A stretch of 64,000 nt of DNA from Pararheinheimera marina. Lineage in GTDB: Bacteria; Pseudomonadota; Gammaproteobacteria; Enterobacterales; Alteromonadaceae. Shown piece after piece: positions 25,451 through 34,600 of the stretch (positions are counted from its first letter, which is position 1; every line of letters begins with the position of its first letter). The stretch is taken from the NCBI RefSeq assembly GCF_042654345.1, contig NZ_JBHSGB010000002.1, forward strand, positions 165,105 to 229,104, given 5' to 3'. The translations under genes and the position numbers were made by a program. Under the pieces are notes generated by a model. It worked only from the letters and a program-made list of their open reading frames with translations, was not told the origin of the DNA and searched no databases.

Positions 25451-26577
25451 GGCTGCCCTCCACTGCTGGCCTGCAGATCGGCCGCCATCGCCGGGTCGAC
25501 CAACTGCACCGCATCACCGTCTGTTAAAAAAGCGCCGCCACTGGCCACAACCCGGCTTTCAGGCTGCAGCCCGGCACGAATTTCCACCCTGGCGCCCTGG
25601 CGCTGGCCTGCCTCCACTTTATGCAAAGCCACTGTGGAATCCGGATTCAGCAAAAACACATAACTAAAGCCATCCCGTTGCAGCAGGGCCTGCTGCGGCA
25701 AAGTCAGCACCTGTGCGGTTCCAAGGGCAAATTCGCCGCGCACAAAGATGCCGGCGGACAAGCCGGAGTCCTGCGGCAAGTCGACATAGATCAGAGCGTT
25801 CCGGCTTAAAACATCCACCACAGGTGACAAGGTGCGCAGCCGTCCCTGCACTGGCGGCAAACCGGCCGGAAACACGCAGACCTGCTGGCCTGGGCTTAAG
25901 CCAGCCAGATCGGCAGCGGCCACTTCGGCCTGCCATTGCAGACGGTTCTGCCGCACCAGCCGGAACAATTGCTCGCCGGCCGTCACCACAGCGCCCACAG
26001 TGGCGGTTCGGGCTGAAATCACCCCATGGTCAGGCGCCAGTACTTTTGTTTGCGCCAGCCTCACCTGCTGCAACTGCACCAGGGCCTCGGCAGCCTCCAG
26101 CTGAGCTATCGCCAGTTGTTCAGCATTGAGATAACGCTGCACTTGCTGTTTGGACAGCGCCACTGCGCCCTTAAATAAGGAGCGGGCCCGTTCTGCATCG
26201 GCCTTCGCATCCGCCAGCCTGGCTTTTGCTTCAGCCAGCTGAGCCCGGCTTTGCTGCAGCTCAGCCTGAATGCTGTCAGCGGCAAACACCGCCAGCAGCT
26301 GGCCCTTATGCACCTTGTCGCCCACGTCAACATACAGCTGAGCAAGCCGCAGTGCATTGACCTCGGCGCCGACCACCGCCTCCTGCCAGGCCTGAACAGT
26401 GCCACTGGCAGTCAGACGTTGTACCCATTGTTGCCACTCCGGCTGCACCGAGGTGACCGCCAATACAGCTGATTTAGTCGGTTCCACTGCAGGGGCTGGT
26501 GGTTCGGAGCTGAGCTGCCAAAGCAACAAGCCGGCCAGAGCCAGTCCACCTAACCAGGTATAAAAGGTTTTATTCAT
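25447..26577 (-). CDS. RND periplasmic adaptor (membrane fusion protein)
   Basis: A 376-residue HlyD/AcrA-type adaptor. It has an N-terminal anchor helix (WLGGLALAGLLLWQL, about 8-22), a lipoyl/biotinyl-like half (VGAEVNALRLAQLYVDVGDK then KGQLLAVF), a coiled-coil hairpin rich in Ala/Gln/Leu (about 105-175), and the beta-barrel with the second lipoyl half (VLAPDHGVISARTATVGAVV). It bridges the inner-membrane pump to an outer-membrane channel. It is the first gene of the adaptor-pump-LpxO unit, divergent from mipA and downstream of the GGTAAGG repeats. Confidence 0.92.
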   Translation of the reverse strand: MNKTFYTWLGGLALAGLLLWQLSSEPPAPAVEPTKSAVLAVTSVQPEWQQWVQRLTASGTVQAWQEAVVGAEVNALRLAQLYVDVGDKVHKGQLLAVFAADSIQAELQQSRAQLAEAKARLADAKADAERARSLFKGAVALSKQQVQRYLNAEQLAIAQLEAAEALVQLQQVRLAQTKVLAPDHGVISARTATVGAVVTAGEQLFRLVRQNRLQWQAEVAAADLAGLSPGQQVCVFPAGLPPVQGRLRTLSPVVDVLSRNALIYVDLPQDSGLSAGIFVRGEFALGTAQVLTLPQQALLQRDGFSYVFLLNPDSTVALHKVEAGQRQGARVEIRAGLQPESRVVASGGAFLTDGDAVQLVDPAMAADLQASSGGQP

Positions 26578-26654
26578 AAAAGGTTTCCGTCACTGCCGCT
26601 GCGGCGGCTGGGTTGAACACTGGTGTTACTATCGGGGGGGAAAACTTGCTGGTC

Positions 26655-26695
26655 CCTTACCGAAAAAAACAAAATCCGGTAAGGAACTGGTAAGG
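26655..26695. promoter_or_regulatory. probable response-regulator box: tandem GGTAAGG
   Basis: Two direct copies GGTAAGG (26678-26684, 26689-26695) are separated by AACT, giving the 11-bp period typical of OmpR-family dimers binding in tandem. An inverted copy CCTTACC sits at 26655-26661, and the 8-bp pair CCTTACCG / CGGTAAGG forms an inverted repeat. The site lies between the divergent adaptor-RND-lpxO and mipA-RR-HK operons, so the encoded response regulator may control both. It resembles PmrA-type boxes in spacing. Confidence 0.7.
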
Positions 26696-26741
26696 CTGGC
26701 GCATGGATGCTGAGGCTGTATTCAACCCATTGGAGAAATCA

Positions 26742-27563
26742 ATGCATACTCAGTTCTTCGCTGCTTTTAGCAAACCTCGTTTCTACTGTGCTGGCCTGGC
26801 TGCACTGCTCAGCCTGCCCATGCTGGCTTCTGCCCAACAAGAACCCGCAGAGCAGACAGAGCCAGAATCGTCCTGGGGCCTGGGCGTCGCAGCACTCAGT
26901 TCGCAAAAGGCCTTTACTGACATGGACAGAGATACCAAAGTGCTGCCCTTTCTGACCTATGAAAACCAATACCTGAGCTGGATGGGTCCCAACCTGGACA
27001 TCAAGTTACCCGGACTTGATTTGGGGGATTCGCAGCAACTCGATTTCGCCCTGACAGCCCAATACGATTTTGGTGGGTATGACGACGACGATATTCGCGA
27101 CACCCCTATTCTGGCCGGAATGGATGAACGCAAAGGCGGACTCTGGGCAGGGATTACGGCCAAATGGAGCAGCCCCTGGGCCGACCTGAGCCTGCAATGG
27201 TTGTCTGACGCTTCAGGCCACAGCAAAGGCCGCCGACTGAGCCTCGGCATTGAACGCAACTGGTTTTTTGGCGACCATCTGATCCTGACCCCTAAAATCA
27301 GCGCCAGCTGGCTGGATGACAAAGAAGTAAATTATCTTTACGGTGTACAACAGCATGAGGCCAGGCTTGACCGCCCTGCTTATACAGCCAGCTCAACCAT
27401 GAATATCGAATACGGAGTGCGGGGAATGTATCTGTTCAACCAAAGTCATTCGTTGCTGTTGGATCTCAGTGTGACCAGCCTGGGTTCTGAAATTAAAGAC
27501 AGCCCGCTGGTCGACAGCTCCACCGAACAGCGTGCGCTGTTTGCATACATTTACCGCTTCTGA
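26742..27563 (+). CDS. MipA/OmpV family outer-membrane protein
   Basis: A 273-residue outer-membrane beta-barrel of the MipA/OmpV family (scaffold for murein synthesis/hydrolysis in E. coli; some members respond to antimicrobials). Signal peptide at about residues 1-31 ending MLASAQQ; the barrel has alternating aromatic strands such as VLPFLTYENQYLSWMG and ends in YIYRF, an outer-membrane C terminus. The GGAGA site supports the ATG at 26742, not the frame start 13 codons earlier. Its stop TGA overlaps the ATG of the response regulator by one base, so mipA, RR and HK are one operon. Confidence 0.85.
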   Translation: MHTQFFAAFSKPRFYCAGLAALLSLPMLASAQQEPAEQTEPESSWGLGVAALSSQKAFTDMDRDTKVLPFLTYENQYLSWMGPNLDIKLPGLDLGDSQQLDFALTAQYDFGGYDDDDIRDTPILAGMDERKGGLWAGITAKWSSPWADLSLQWLSDASGHSKGRRLSLGIERNWFFGDHLILTPKISASWLDDKEVNYLYGVQQHEARLDRPAYTASSTMNIEYGVRGMYLFNQSHSLLLDLSVTSLGSEIKDSPLVDSSTEQRALFAYIYRF

Positions 27564-28258
27564 TGAGCCGGATCCTGTTGGTCGAAGACCATGAGCGCCT
27601 GGCGGAGTTGATCTGCAAACAACTGGCCAGTGCAGGTATTGCCGTGGATGTCTTTGGCCAGCTGGATGCGGCCTGGTCGGCATTGCAACAAATGCCGTAC
27701 CAGGCGCTGGTGCTGGACAGAGGCTTGCCGGATGGTGACGGCATCAGCCTGATTAAACGGCTGCGCCAGTCTGGCTCCGGCATTCCCTGTCTGGTGCTGA
27801 CAGCCCGCGATGCCTTGCACGACCGGATTGAAGGCTTGGAAACAGGTGCGGACGATTACCTGACCAAACCCTTTGCAATGGATGAGCTGGTGGCCAGGGT
27901 GCGGGCTTTATTGCGCCGCCCGGTGCAAAGTGTCGAATCCGACCCTTGTTATGCCGACCTGCAGCTCAAACCGGTGCAAGGGCTGCTGTGTTGTGGGGCT
28001 GAGTCCGTCACTTTAGCCCCGGCCGAATTACAAATTGCCCTGCTGCTGATCCGCAAAGCGGGTGACGTCGTCCGGCACAGTGCGCTGGAAGCCGCCGCCT
28101 GGGGCTTTAGCGACAGCGTCACTCCCAATGCACTGGACGTAGCCATTCACCGGCTACGCCGCAAGTTGCAAGCCATTGGCTCCAGCCAACAAATTATGAA
28201 TATGAGAAACCTGGGATATGCACTTCGTCAGAAAGATCCTGCGTCTGCCACGCAATAG
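27563..28258 (+). CDS. OmpR-family response regulator (QseB/PmrA-like)
   Basis: A 231-residue two-component regulator. The receiver has the acidic pair in VEDHER, phospho-acceptor Asp52 (VLDRGLPDGDG), Thr80 and Lys102 (LTKPF). The C-terminal winged helix (about 135-225) ends in the typical AIHRLRRKLQ...NMRNLGYALR. It would bind tandem direct repeats; the GGTAAGG pair upstream of mipA fits. It starts on the last base of the mipA stop codon and overlaps the kinase gene by 41 bp. Confidence 0.93.
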   Translation: MSRILLVEDHERLAELICKQLASAGIAVDVFGQLDAAWSALQQMPYQALVLDRGLPDGDGISLIKRLRQSGSGIPCLVLTARDALHDRIEGLETGADDYLTKPFAMDELVARVRALLRRPVQSVESDPCYADLQLKPVQGLLCCGAESVTLAPAELQIALLLIRKAGDVVRHSALEAAAWGFSDSVTPNALDVAIHRLRRKLQAIGSSQQIMNMRNLGYALRQKDPASATQ

Positions 28259-29600
28259 CATCAGCCTGAAGGTCTTGTTGGCCTACTTTATCGGGGTCGT
28301 GCTGAGCCTGATTTGTATCGGCCTGATGATCGCATTGCTGTCGGCCCAAAACAGCAAGCTGCTGCTGTCTACCAATCTGATGGACACCGTCGAAGGTGCA
28401 GCTGACGAACTGGTGTTTAACAGCCAGAATTGGCCGGTTGCCGTAATCGATGATGAAGAAGGCGAGCAAAACTGGTTTTTCTTTGACAGCATGAGTGAAG
28501 ACGCAGCCTTCCGGGTGATCACCCCCACAGGAGAAATTGCCCTGAGCTCAAAGGCCGGAGAGGATTTCTGGCCTGCAGATCCAGAGCTTAAACAAATCAG
28601 TAACGCGCATTTTGAATTCACGAAGCACGGGTTGCATGTGCAGGGCGCCAGCGCAACCCGGGAGCACAACGGTCAGCTGTGGATTGTTCAGTTGGCAATT
28701 AGCAGCCGCTTTCTGAATTTGGTGGATAAACATATAGCGGTGCCTTTTATGGCTCAGGGCGTCAGCGTCTTTGGACTGGTATTACTGCTGGTGTTCAGTC
28801 TCTGTGCTTTTATTACGCTGGGCTACACGCTGGCGCCCCTGCGCAAACTATCCGAATCGGCCGCGGCCATTTCGCCGCGTTCTTTGCATACCCGCTTGCC
28901 GCTGGACAAAGTACCTGCCGAAATTGCCCCGCTGGTCAGCAACTTTAACCAGGTACTGGACAGGCTGCAGCATGGCTTTCAGGTGCAGCAGGAATTTTTG
29001 GCCACTGCCGCCCATGAACTGAAAACGCCTTTAGCTTTAATCCGGGCACAAATTGAAATGAAAGCCCCTGGTGCGGAACGGGATATGTTGCTCAATGACG
29101 TCAGCCATATGACCCGACAGGTGCAGCAATTACTGCTGCTGGCCGAAGTCAGCGAACCGCAGAATTACCAGTTTAGCCAGGTGGATGCCGCTGCTGTTGT
29201 GCAGGAAGTGCACCAGTACCTGTTACCTATGGCTGATGCGACTGAGGTGCAGGTCCAGCAGACCCCGTCAGGTCAGGTCATTTGGCAAGCAGACAAAGCC
29301 GCTCTCTTTACCTTGTTGAAAAACCTGTTAGAAAATGCGCTGCAACATGCCCCCAGCAACTCAGCCGTGGAGATCCGGATCGAACCTCAGGGGCTGACCT
29401 TACGGGATTATGGTCCCGGCGTCAGTGAAGAGCAGTGGGCCAAGCTCTTTGTTCGCTTCTGGCGTGGCCCGCACCGGCGCGACCATGGTGCAGGCCTTGG
29501 CTTGGCCATCTGTCAGGAAATAGCGCTGGCGCACAACTGGACCCTGACCGCCAGCAATGCGGCGCCAGGGCTCAGATTTCACCTGCAGTTGAGCGATTAA
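28218..29600 (+). CDS. sensor histidine kinase
   Basis: A 460-residue membrane kinase, partner of the overlapping response regulator. Two TM helices (about 19-42 and 177-203) flank a ~130-residue periplasmic sensor with an unusually acidic patch VIDDEEGEQNW (77-87). A HAMP region follows, then the H box ATAAHELKTPLAL with His266, the N box NLLENALQHAP and G boxes GPGVSEEQW and GAGLGLAI. The acidic sensor patch recalls PhoQ-type sensing of cations or cationic peptides; that is inference. The gene ends in a 4-bp overlap with the convergent amidohydrolase gene. Confidence 0.92.
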   Translation: MHFVRKILRLPRNSISLKVLLAYFIGVVLSLICIGLMIALLSAQNSKLLLSTNLMDTVEGAADELVFNSQNWPVAVIDDEEGEQNWFFFDSMSEDAAFRVITPTGEIALSSKAGEDFWPADPELKQISNAHFEFTKHGLHVQGASATREHNGQLWIVQLAISSRFLNLVDKHIAVPFMAQGVSVFGLVLLLVFSLCAFITLGYTLAPLRKLSESAAAISPRSLHTRLPLDKVPAEIAPLVSNFNQVLDRLQHGFQVQQEFLATAAHELKTPLALIRAQIEMKAPGAERDMLLNDVSHMTRQVQQLLLLAEVSEPQNYQFSQVDAAAVVQEVHQYLLPMADATEVQVQQTPSGQVIWQADKAALFTLLKNLLENALQHAPSNSAVEIRIEPQGLTLRDYGPGVSEEQWAKLFVRFWRGPHRRDHGAGLGLAICQEIALAHNWTLTASNAAPGLRFHLQLSD

Positions 29601-31042
29601 TGCTCCAGTTGCTGCTTACGGGCGGCCGCTTTCTGTAACAGTTGCTCCAGCTGGGATTTGTCATACCACTGGCCTTGGTACAGCAAAGCCTGTACCTGGC
29701 GGGTGGCACTGATGTTTTGCAGCGGGTTGTCGTGCAGTAACACCAGCTCGGCCTTTTTGCCCACAGCAATGCTGCCGTAGTCCTGGTCCTGCCGCATAAA
29801 GCGGGCACCGTTGATGGTGGCGGTTTGCAGAATTTGCGCCGGGGTCAGACCGGCTTGCTGGAACAGCTCCAGTTCGTCATGCAGCGCCTGCGCCGGATAC
29901 ACATAGGTATTCAGTGCGGCAGAATCACTACCGGCCAACAGTGTCACGCCCGCCTGCCACAGGTAAGGCAGCTGGGCGGCAATCAGCTGTTCTTTGTCTT
30001 TGCGCTGCTGTTGCTGCTCAGCCGTTTCGCCTTTCATCCGGTCAATGCGCCACTGATAGCTGGCGGTAAAGTCTTTGGTCAGGTACTGCAAAAACTGATC
30101 GTGGCTGTGGTCGGTGTCATGCAAATGGGCCAGTTGACGACCACCAATCAGGGTTGGGGTGACCGCCACATGTTGCGCAGCAAGTTGCTGATAGCCTTTG
30201 ATGGCAAGCTGCTGATCAAAACCCGTTTTGTAATGGTCTGCGGCTTGTTGAATGGTCAGTTGGCCAGCCCGCACCGCGGCTGCGGTTTGCCCTTCGTCGG
30301 CAAAACCCAGGCGTAACAGGTAAGAGGCGTGTTCAATGCTGGATAAACCAGCGTCGCTCAGCTCACCAATGCTGGTGCCATAAGGTACGTGGCTGGACAC
30401 CAAAAAGCCGCGACGGCGCGCTTCACGGATAGTGGCTAAATACAGATCTGGTTGCAGGGTGTTTTCGGTGATCTTAATAAAATCGACCTGCATATGCTGC
30501 AGCTTGTCCATGCCGTCACGCATTTGCTGTTCGGTGCCAACTTCCAGGTCACCATCCCATAACGAATCTATGCCTTCAAACATCTGGCCAGCGGTGAAAA
30601 TTTTGGGGCCCAATAAACGGCCTTGCTCCACCTGCTGACGCCAGCTCAGCACCACAGGCGCTAAATTACTGGCGGCTTCACGCACGCCGGTAATGCCGTA
30701 CGCCAGGTAGACAGGCAACAACAAGGCATTGTCTTCCACCAGATCACGGCCTTCAAAATGCACATGCATATCCCATAAGCCCGGGATCAGGTACTGGCCG
30801 CCCGCATCAATTTGGGTTGCGTCGGGGTACTTTGCTAAGTCCTGCTCAGGCGCAATGGCGACAATACGGTCTTGCTGCACCACCACCAGTTGATTGGCCT
30901 GCAGCTTACCCTGCTCCACATCCACCAGATTCAGATTGTGCAGTACCAGCAGACCCGCATGCTCAGGTGCCTGAGGTGCCGACTGACAACTCAACAAGGA
31001 CCCCACCGCTACTATCAGCAAACTCAGACGAACCAAAGGCAT
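29597..31042 (-). CDS. exported amidohydrolase lipoprotein
   Basis: A 481-residue metal-dependent hydrolase of the amidohydrolase superfamily. An N-terminal lipoprotein signal ends in the lipobox LLSC (Cys about 19). The first metal site is the DMHVHFEG motif after IDAGGQYLIPGLW; a later SSHVPYG and SIEHASY supply His ligands, and GSDSAAL the catalytic Asp. The strand-6-8 order matches imidazolonepropionase/prolidase-like members of this group, often secreted in Alteromonadales. A GTG two codons upstream also opens the frame; the ATG at 31042 has a GGAG site at 5 nt. Substrate unknown. Convergent with the kinase gene, overlapping its stop. Confidence 0.85.
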   Translation of the reverse strand: MPLVRLSLLIVAVGSLLSCQSAPQAPEHAGLLVLHNLNLVDVEQGKLQANQLVVVQQDRIVAIAPEQDLAKYPDATQIDAGGQYLIPGLWDMHVHFEGRDLVEDNALLLPVYLAYGITGVREAASNLAPVVLSWRQQVEQGRLLGPKIFTAGQMFEGIDSLWDGDLEVGTEQQMRDGMDKLQHMQVDFIKITENTLQPDLYLATIREARRRGFLVSSHVPYGTSIGELSDAGLSSIEHASYLLRLGFADEGQTAAAVRAGQLTIQQAADHYKTGFDQQLAIKGYQQLAAQHVAVTPTLIGGRQLAHLHDTDHSHDQFLQYLTKDFTASYQWRIDRMKGETAEQQQQRKDKEQLIAAQLPYLWQAGVTLLAGSDSAALNTYVYPAQALHDELELFQQAGLTPAQILQTATINGARFMRQDQDYGSIAVGKKAELVLLHDNPLQNISATRQVQALLYQGQWYDKSQLEQLLQKAAARKQQLEH

Positions 31043-31135
31043 AGCCACTCCATCACAGAAAAATACCGGCTCAGAGTGCCGTAATCAGAGGCCAGATACC
31101 AGCTCACTAAGCCGGGAAAACCGGCGCTTGGTCGG

Positions 31136-31651
31136 TTAGCTGGCAGGGCCAACCCAGCTAAACCCCGCTGGGTACTGGTGCCAGCCGTCGAAGTCGGCTT
31201 TGCCGATGGCCAGACCGTGTTGGCGGGCTATGGCGTACAGCATGCTGAAATGAAAATAGAAATTGGGCAGCGCATATAACTGCAGGTAATCCTGGCCTGT
31301 TAACTGTTGGCGGGCAAAGCCAGCTTCAAATTCAATGGGCCGCTGTTGCCAGCCAGCAAAACCAGCAGGTGCCAGCGCCTGCAACTGCTGCCGGCATTGC
31401 TGCACAAACTGAATTAATCCGCCCCAGTCGTCGCTGACTAAAGCGATCGGCGGAATGTCCAGCTGCGCCAGTGGATAACAGGCCCGCAAACTAAAACCTG
31501 CGGCGGTGCGGCCCTGTTGCCACAAGGGCAGCATATCCGGTGCCAGTTGGGCGGCCCACAAGGCTGGCCGCTCTGCTGCTATACGCAGCAACAGTTTTTC
31601 CAGCTGCTGTAACGGGTGCAGAAAACTCAGAGCAGGATTAACCGACATCAT
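31136..31651 (-). CDS. DUF1993 family protein
   Basis: A 171-residue DUF1993 protein, a DinB-like four-helix fold. The conserved C-terminal part LYALPNFYFHFSMLYAIARQHGLAIGKADFDG is the family hallmark (written here in two shorter pieces in the gene: YALPNFYFHFSMLYA and GLAIGKADFDG). Function is unknown; a metal or small-molecule role is only suggested by the fold. It overlaps the upstream SNF2 helicase gene by 14 bp and is likely cotranscribed with it. Confidence 0.82.
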   Translation of the reverse strand: MMSVNPALSFLHPLQQLEKLLLRIAAERPALWAAQLAPDMLPLWQQGRTAAGFSLRACYPLAQLDIPPIALVSDDWGGLIQFVQQCRQQLQALAPAGFAGWQQRPIEFEAGFARQQLTGQDYLQLYALPNFYFHFSMLYAIARQHGLAIGKADFDGWHQYPAGFSWVGPAS

Positions 31652-34600
31652 TGACGCTCTGCTGCAGCAATTTCAGCAATTCGGTGGCATTGAGACGGGC
31701 AGCCATTTCTCCCCCTTCCAGTAAGCTGTCCGCTAAATCGCGCTTTTGTTGATGCAAGGCGATAATTTTTTCTTCAATAGTCCCTTTAGTGACCAGCCGG
31801 TAAATGGTCACTGGACGTTGCTGCCCCATGCGGTGAGCCCTGTCTGAGGCTTGGTCTTCTACCGCAGGATTCCACCAGGGGTCCAGATGAATCACATAAT
31901 CTGCAGCAGTCAGGTTTAAGCCTGTACCCCCGGCCTTTAAGCTGATCAGAAACACATCACCTTCGCCAGATTGAAAGGCATCCACCCGTTTCTTCCGTTC
32001 TTTGGCTGCAGTCGAACCATCCAGATACTGGAATCTGATATTCTGCTGCTCAAGGTAGGTTTTGACTATGGCCAGATGATCGACAAACTGGCTGAACACC
32101 AGCACCTTATGCTGGTTTTCCAGAATTTCGCGCAGAGTTTCTGCAAACACCGCCAGTTTGCTGCCACTCAGTGCGGTGTCCGGTAGCACCAGCTGCGGGT
32201 GACAACAAAAACGCCGTAGTTTGGTAATTTCAGCCAGTACCTGAATGGCCTGCTGATTGCCATCCTGCATCGCCAGTTGCTGCACCGCTTGTTGCCGCAG
32301 CGCCTCATACCAATGTTGTTCGTCTTTGCTGAGCTCCACCAGCAATGGCACTTCTGTACGGGCCGGTAATTCAGTCAGTACCTGAGTTTTATTGCGGCGT
32401 AAAATAAACGGCTGAATCAGTTTTTTCAGCAGCTGTCTGCTGTTCACATCTCCGTTTTCAATAGGCCCAGCAAAACGTTGCTGAAACCGTTGTTTAGACC
32501 CCAGCAGCCCTGGGTTGATAAAACGAAACAGGTTCCACAGCTCACCCAGATGATTTTCCACCGGAGTGCCTGTCGCAATCATTTTAAAGTCAGCCTGCAG
32601 CGCCATCACTGCCTGGCTACGTTTAGTCTGCTCGTTTTTAATGGCTTGAGCCTCATCCAGTACCAACGTATGCCACTTCACCTGTGCAAAAGCTTCGCTG
32701 TCGGATTGCAGTAAACCATAACTGGCGACCACCAGCTCAAAGGGCTGTAGATCCTCCAAACCGCGCTGCTGCTGATACCAGCGCAGTTTTAGCGTTGGCG
32801 CAAACCGGGCCGCCTCAGCTAACCAGTTCATCGCAACCGAGGTGGGCGCTACCACCAAGGCAGAGCCGTGCGGTGCCCGTTGCAGCAATAACGCCAGCGT
32901 CTGAATGGTTTTACCTAAACCCATATCGTCAGCTAAACAGGCCCCCACCCCCCAATGGGCCAACTGAGACAACCAGTGGTAACCCTGTTGCTGGTAATCT
33001 CTCAATTCAGCCTGCAGGGTTGAAGGTAGTTTGGGTTGAAATTGCGCCAGCTCATTCAACCGCTGCACCTGCTGTTTCCAGGCGTTATCTGCCTTCAGCT
33101 CTCCGACGTCTTCCATCAGGCCACTTAACGCCGGAATGGCTAAGTTGCTGAATTTTTGGTGCTGTCCACTGCTTTCACTGTATGCCGCCAGTTGCTGCAG
33201 TTGGCGACGGAAATTATCACTTAACGCCAGGTAATCCTGTTCATTTAGTTTGATAAAGCGGCCTGGGTTTTGTTGCATCAGACCGAGCAGTTCTTTCAGC
33301 GATAACACCGTCTCGTCATCCAGCTTTAACTGGCCGTCGGCAATAAACCAATCGCCCTGTTGCTTTAAACTCAGGCTGAAATCTTTGCTGTCGCGTTTAG
33401 CTTTTAGCTTGAATGGCTGACCTTCTGGCCAGATCAACTGGCAAAAATCTGGCCGTTCCGCCAGTTGCTCCAGCAACTCCAGACAAAGCTCAGGCTCGTC
33501 CAGTTGCCACTGGCCATCTTGTATGACTTGTTGTTCCAACACAGCGCAACTTTGCAGCAAGCTTTTTAGCTGACGCTTTTCCAGCACTAAATCCCGCTGT
33601 GTCTGCACTGTTTTGCCTTGTTGCTCCCCCACTAAAACAGCGCTGCCTTTGGCTGGGGTAAGCCAGGGGCCTTCGGCCAAAGGCTTGACCAATACCTGTA
33701 CGCGCAAGCCCTGGCGCAGCGGCAACAAATGCAGATACAGCTGAGCATCCGCGTCAACCTGTGGCAGTTGCGCTGTCAGCTCGGGTAAGTCACTTTGCAC
33801 CTGCAGCACTGGCGCTATGCATTCAATAGCGACCATCAGTTCAGTTTTGGCGGAAGCTGGAACTTTTAAACCTTTTCCAACGATTGCGCCTGCTTTTTCA
33901 ATATCCGGCGTTACCGGGTATAGAGTCAGCCGTGTAGGACTGGTTTTGCGCCAGACCAGGCTTTGCTCCGCCAGCACTGGCGGCTCCAGTGCCAGTTTGT
34001 AATCGGTCCCTTGGCGTTTAAGCTGAAGACTCACTTTACCTTCAGTCAGCTCCAGCGGCGTATCCGGCGCATCCAGCCAAAACACATGCGGGTGCCCAAT
34101 CAAGGCTTTGAGTGCTGCTTCCCGGTCAAACTCATACTGAGTACCGCCATAATAATTGCGCACAGCACGAATACAGGCAGCAACCGCTTTGTCAGCCGGG
34201 CTCAGGCAATCCAGCGTTTCTTGCTCGACAGATAAGCGCCGTAGCGCAACCGCTTTGCCTTTAGTCCAGCCAGACACTGTGCGTTTTTGTTCTTTGACAT
34301 CCAGATCCAGCCAAGCGCCCTGATCCTGGAGAAACCAGGCCAGACGGCTGGTTTTCTGCTCTGCTTTCGGTTTTCCACCCAGTTCTGACAAGGCCCTTAA
34401 CGCCATTTGCCACTGCGCTTTGGGTTGATACAAGGCCGTCAGCGGTTTGAGCTGATGTAATTGATGCCAATGCTCTGGCAACACGCGCGGACATTCTGCA
34501 ACCAAAGCCAGTAATTCATCCAGCTCAGCGGTCACCCAGTCGTAACCGACAGCAGCGGTGAACTCCCGTAACTCCTCAAGCTCTGCAAACACATCATGCT

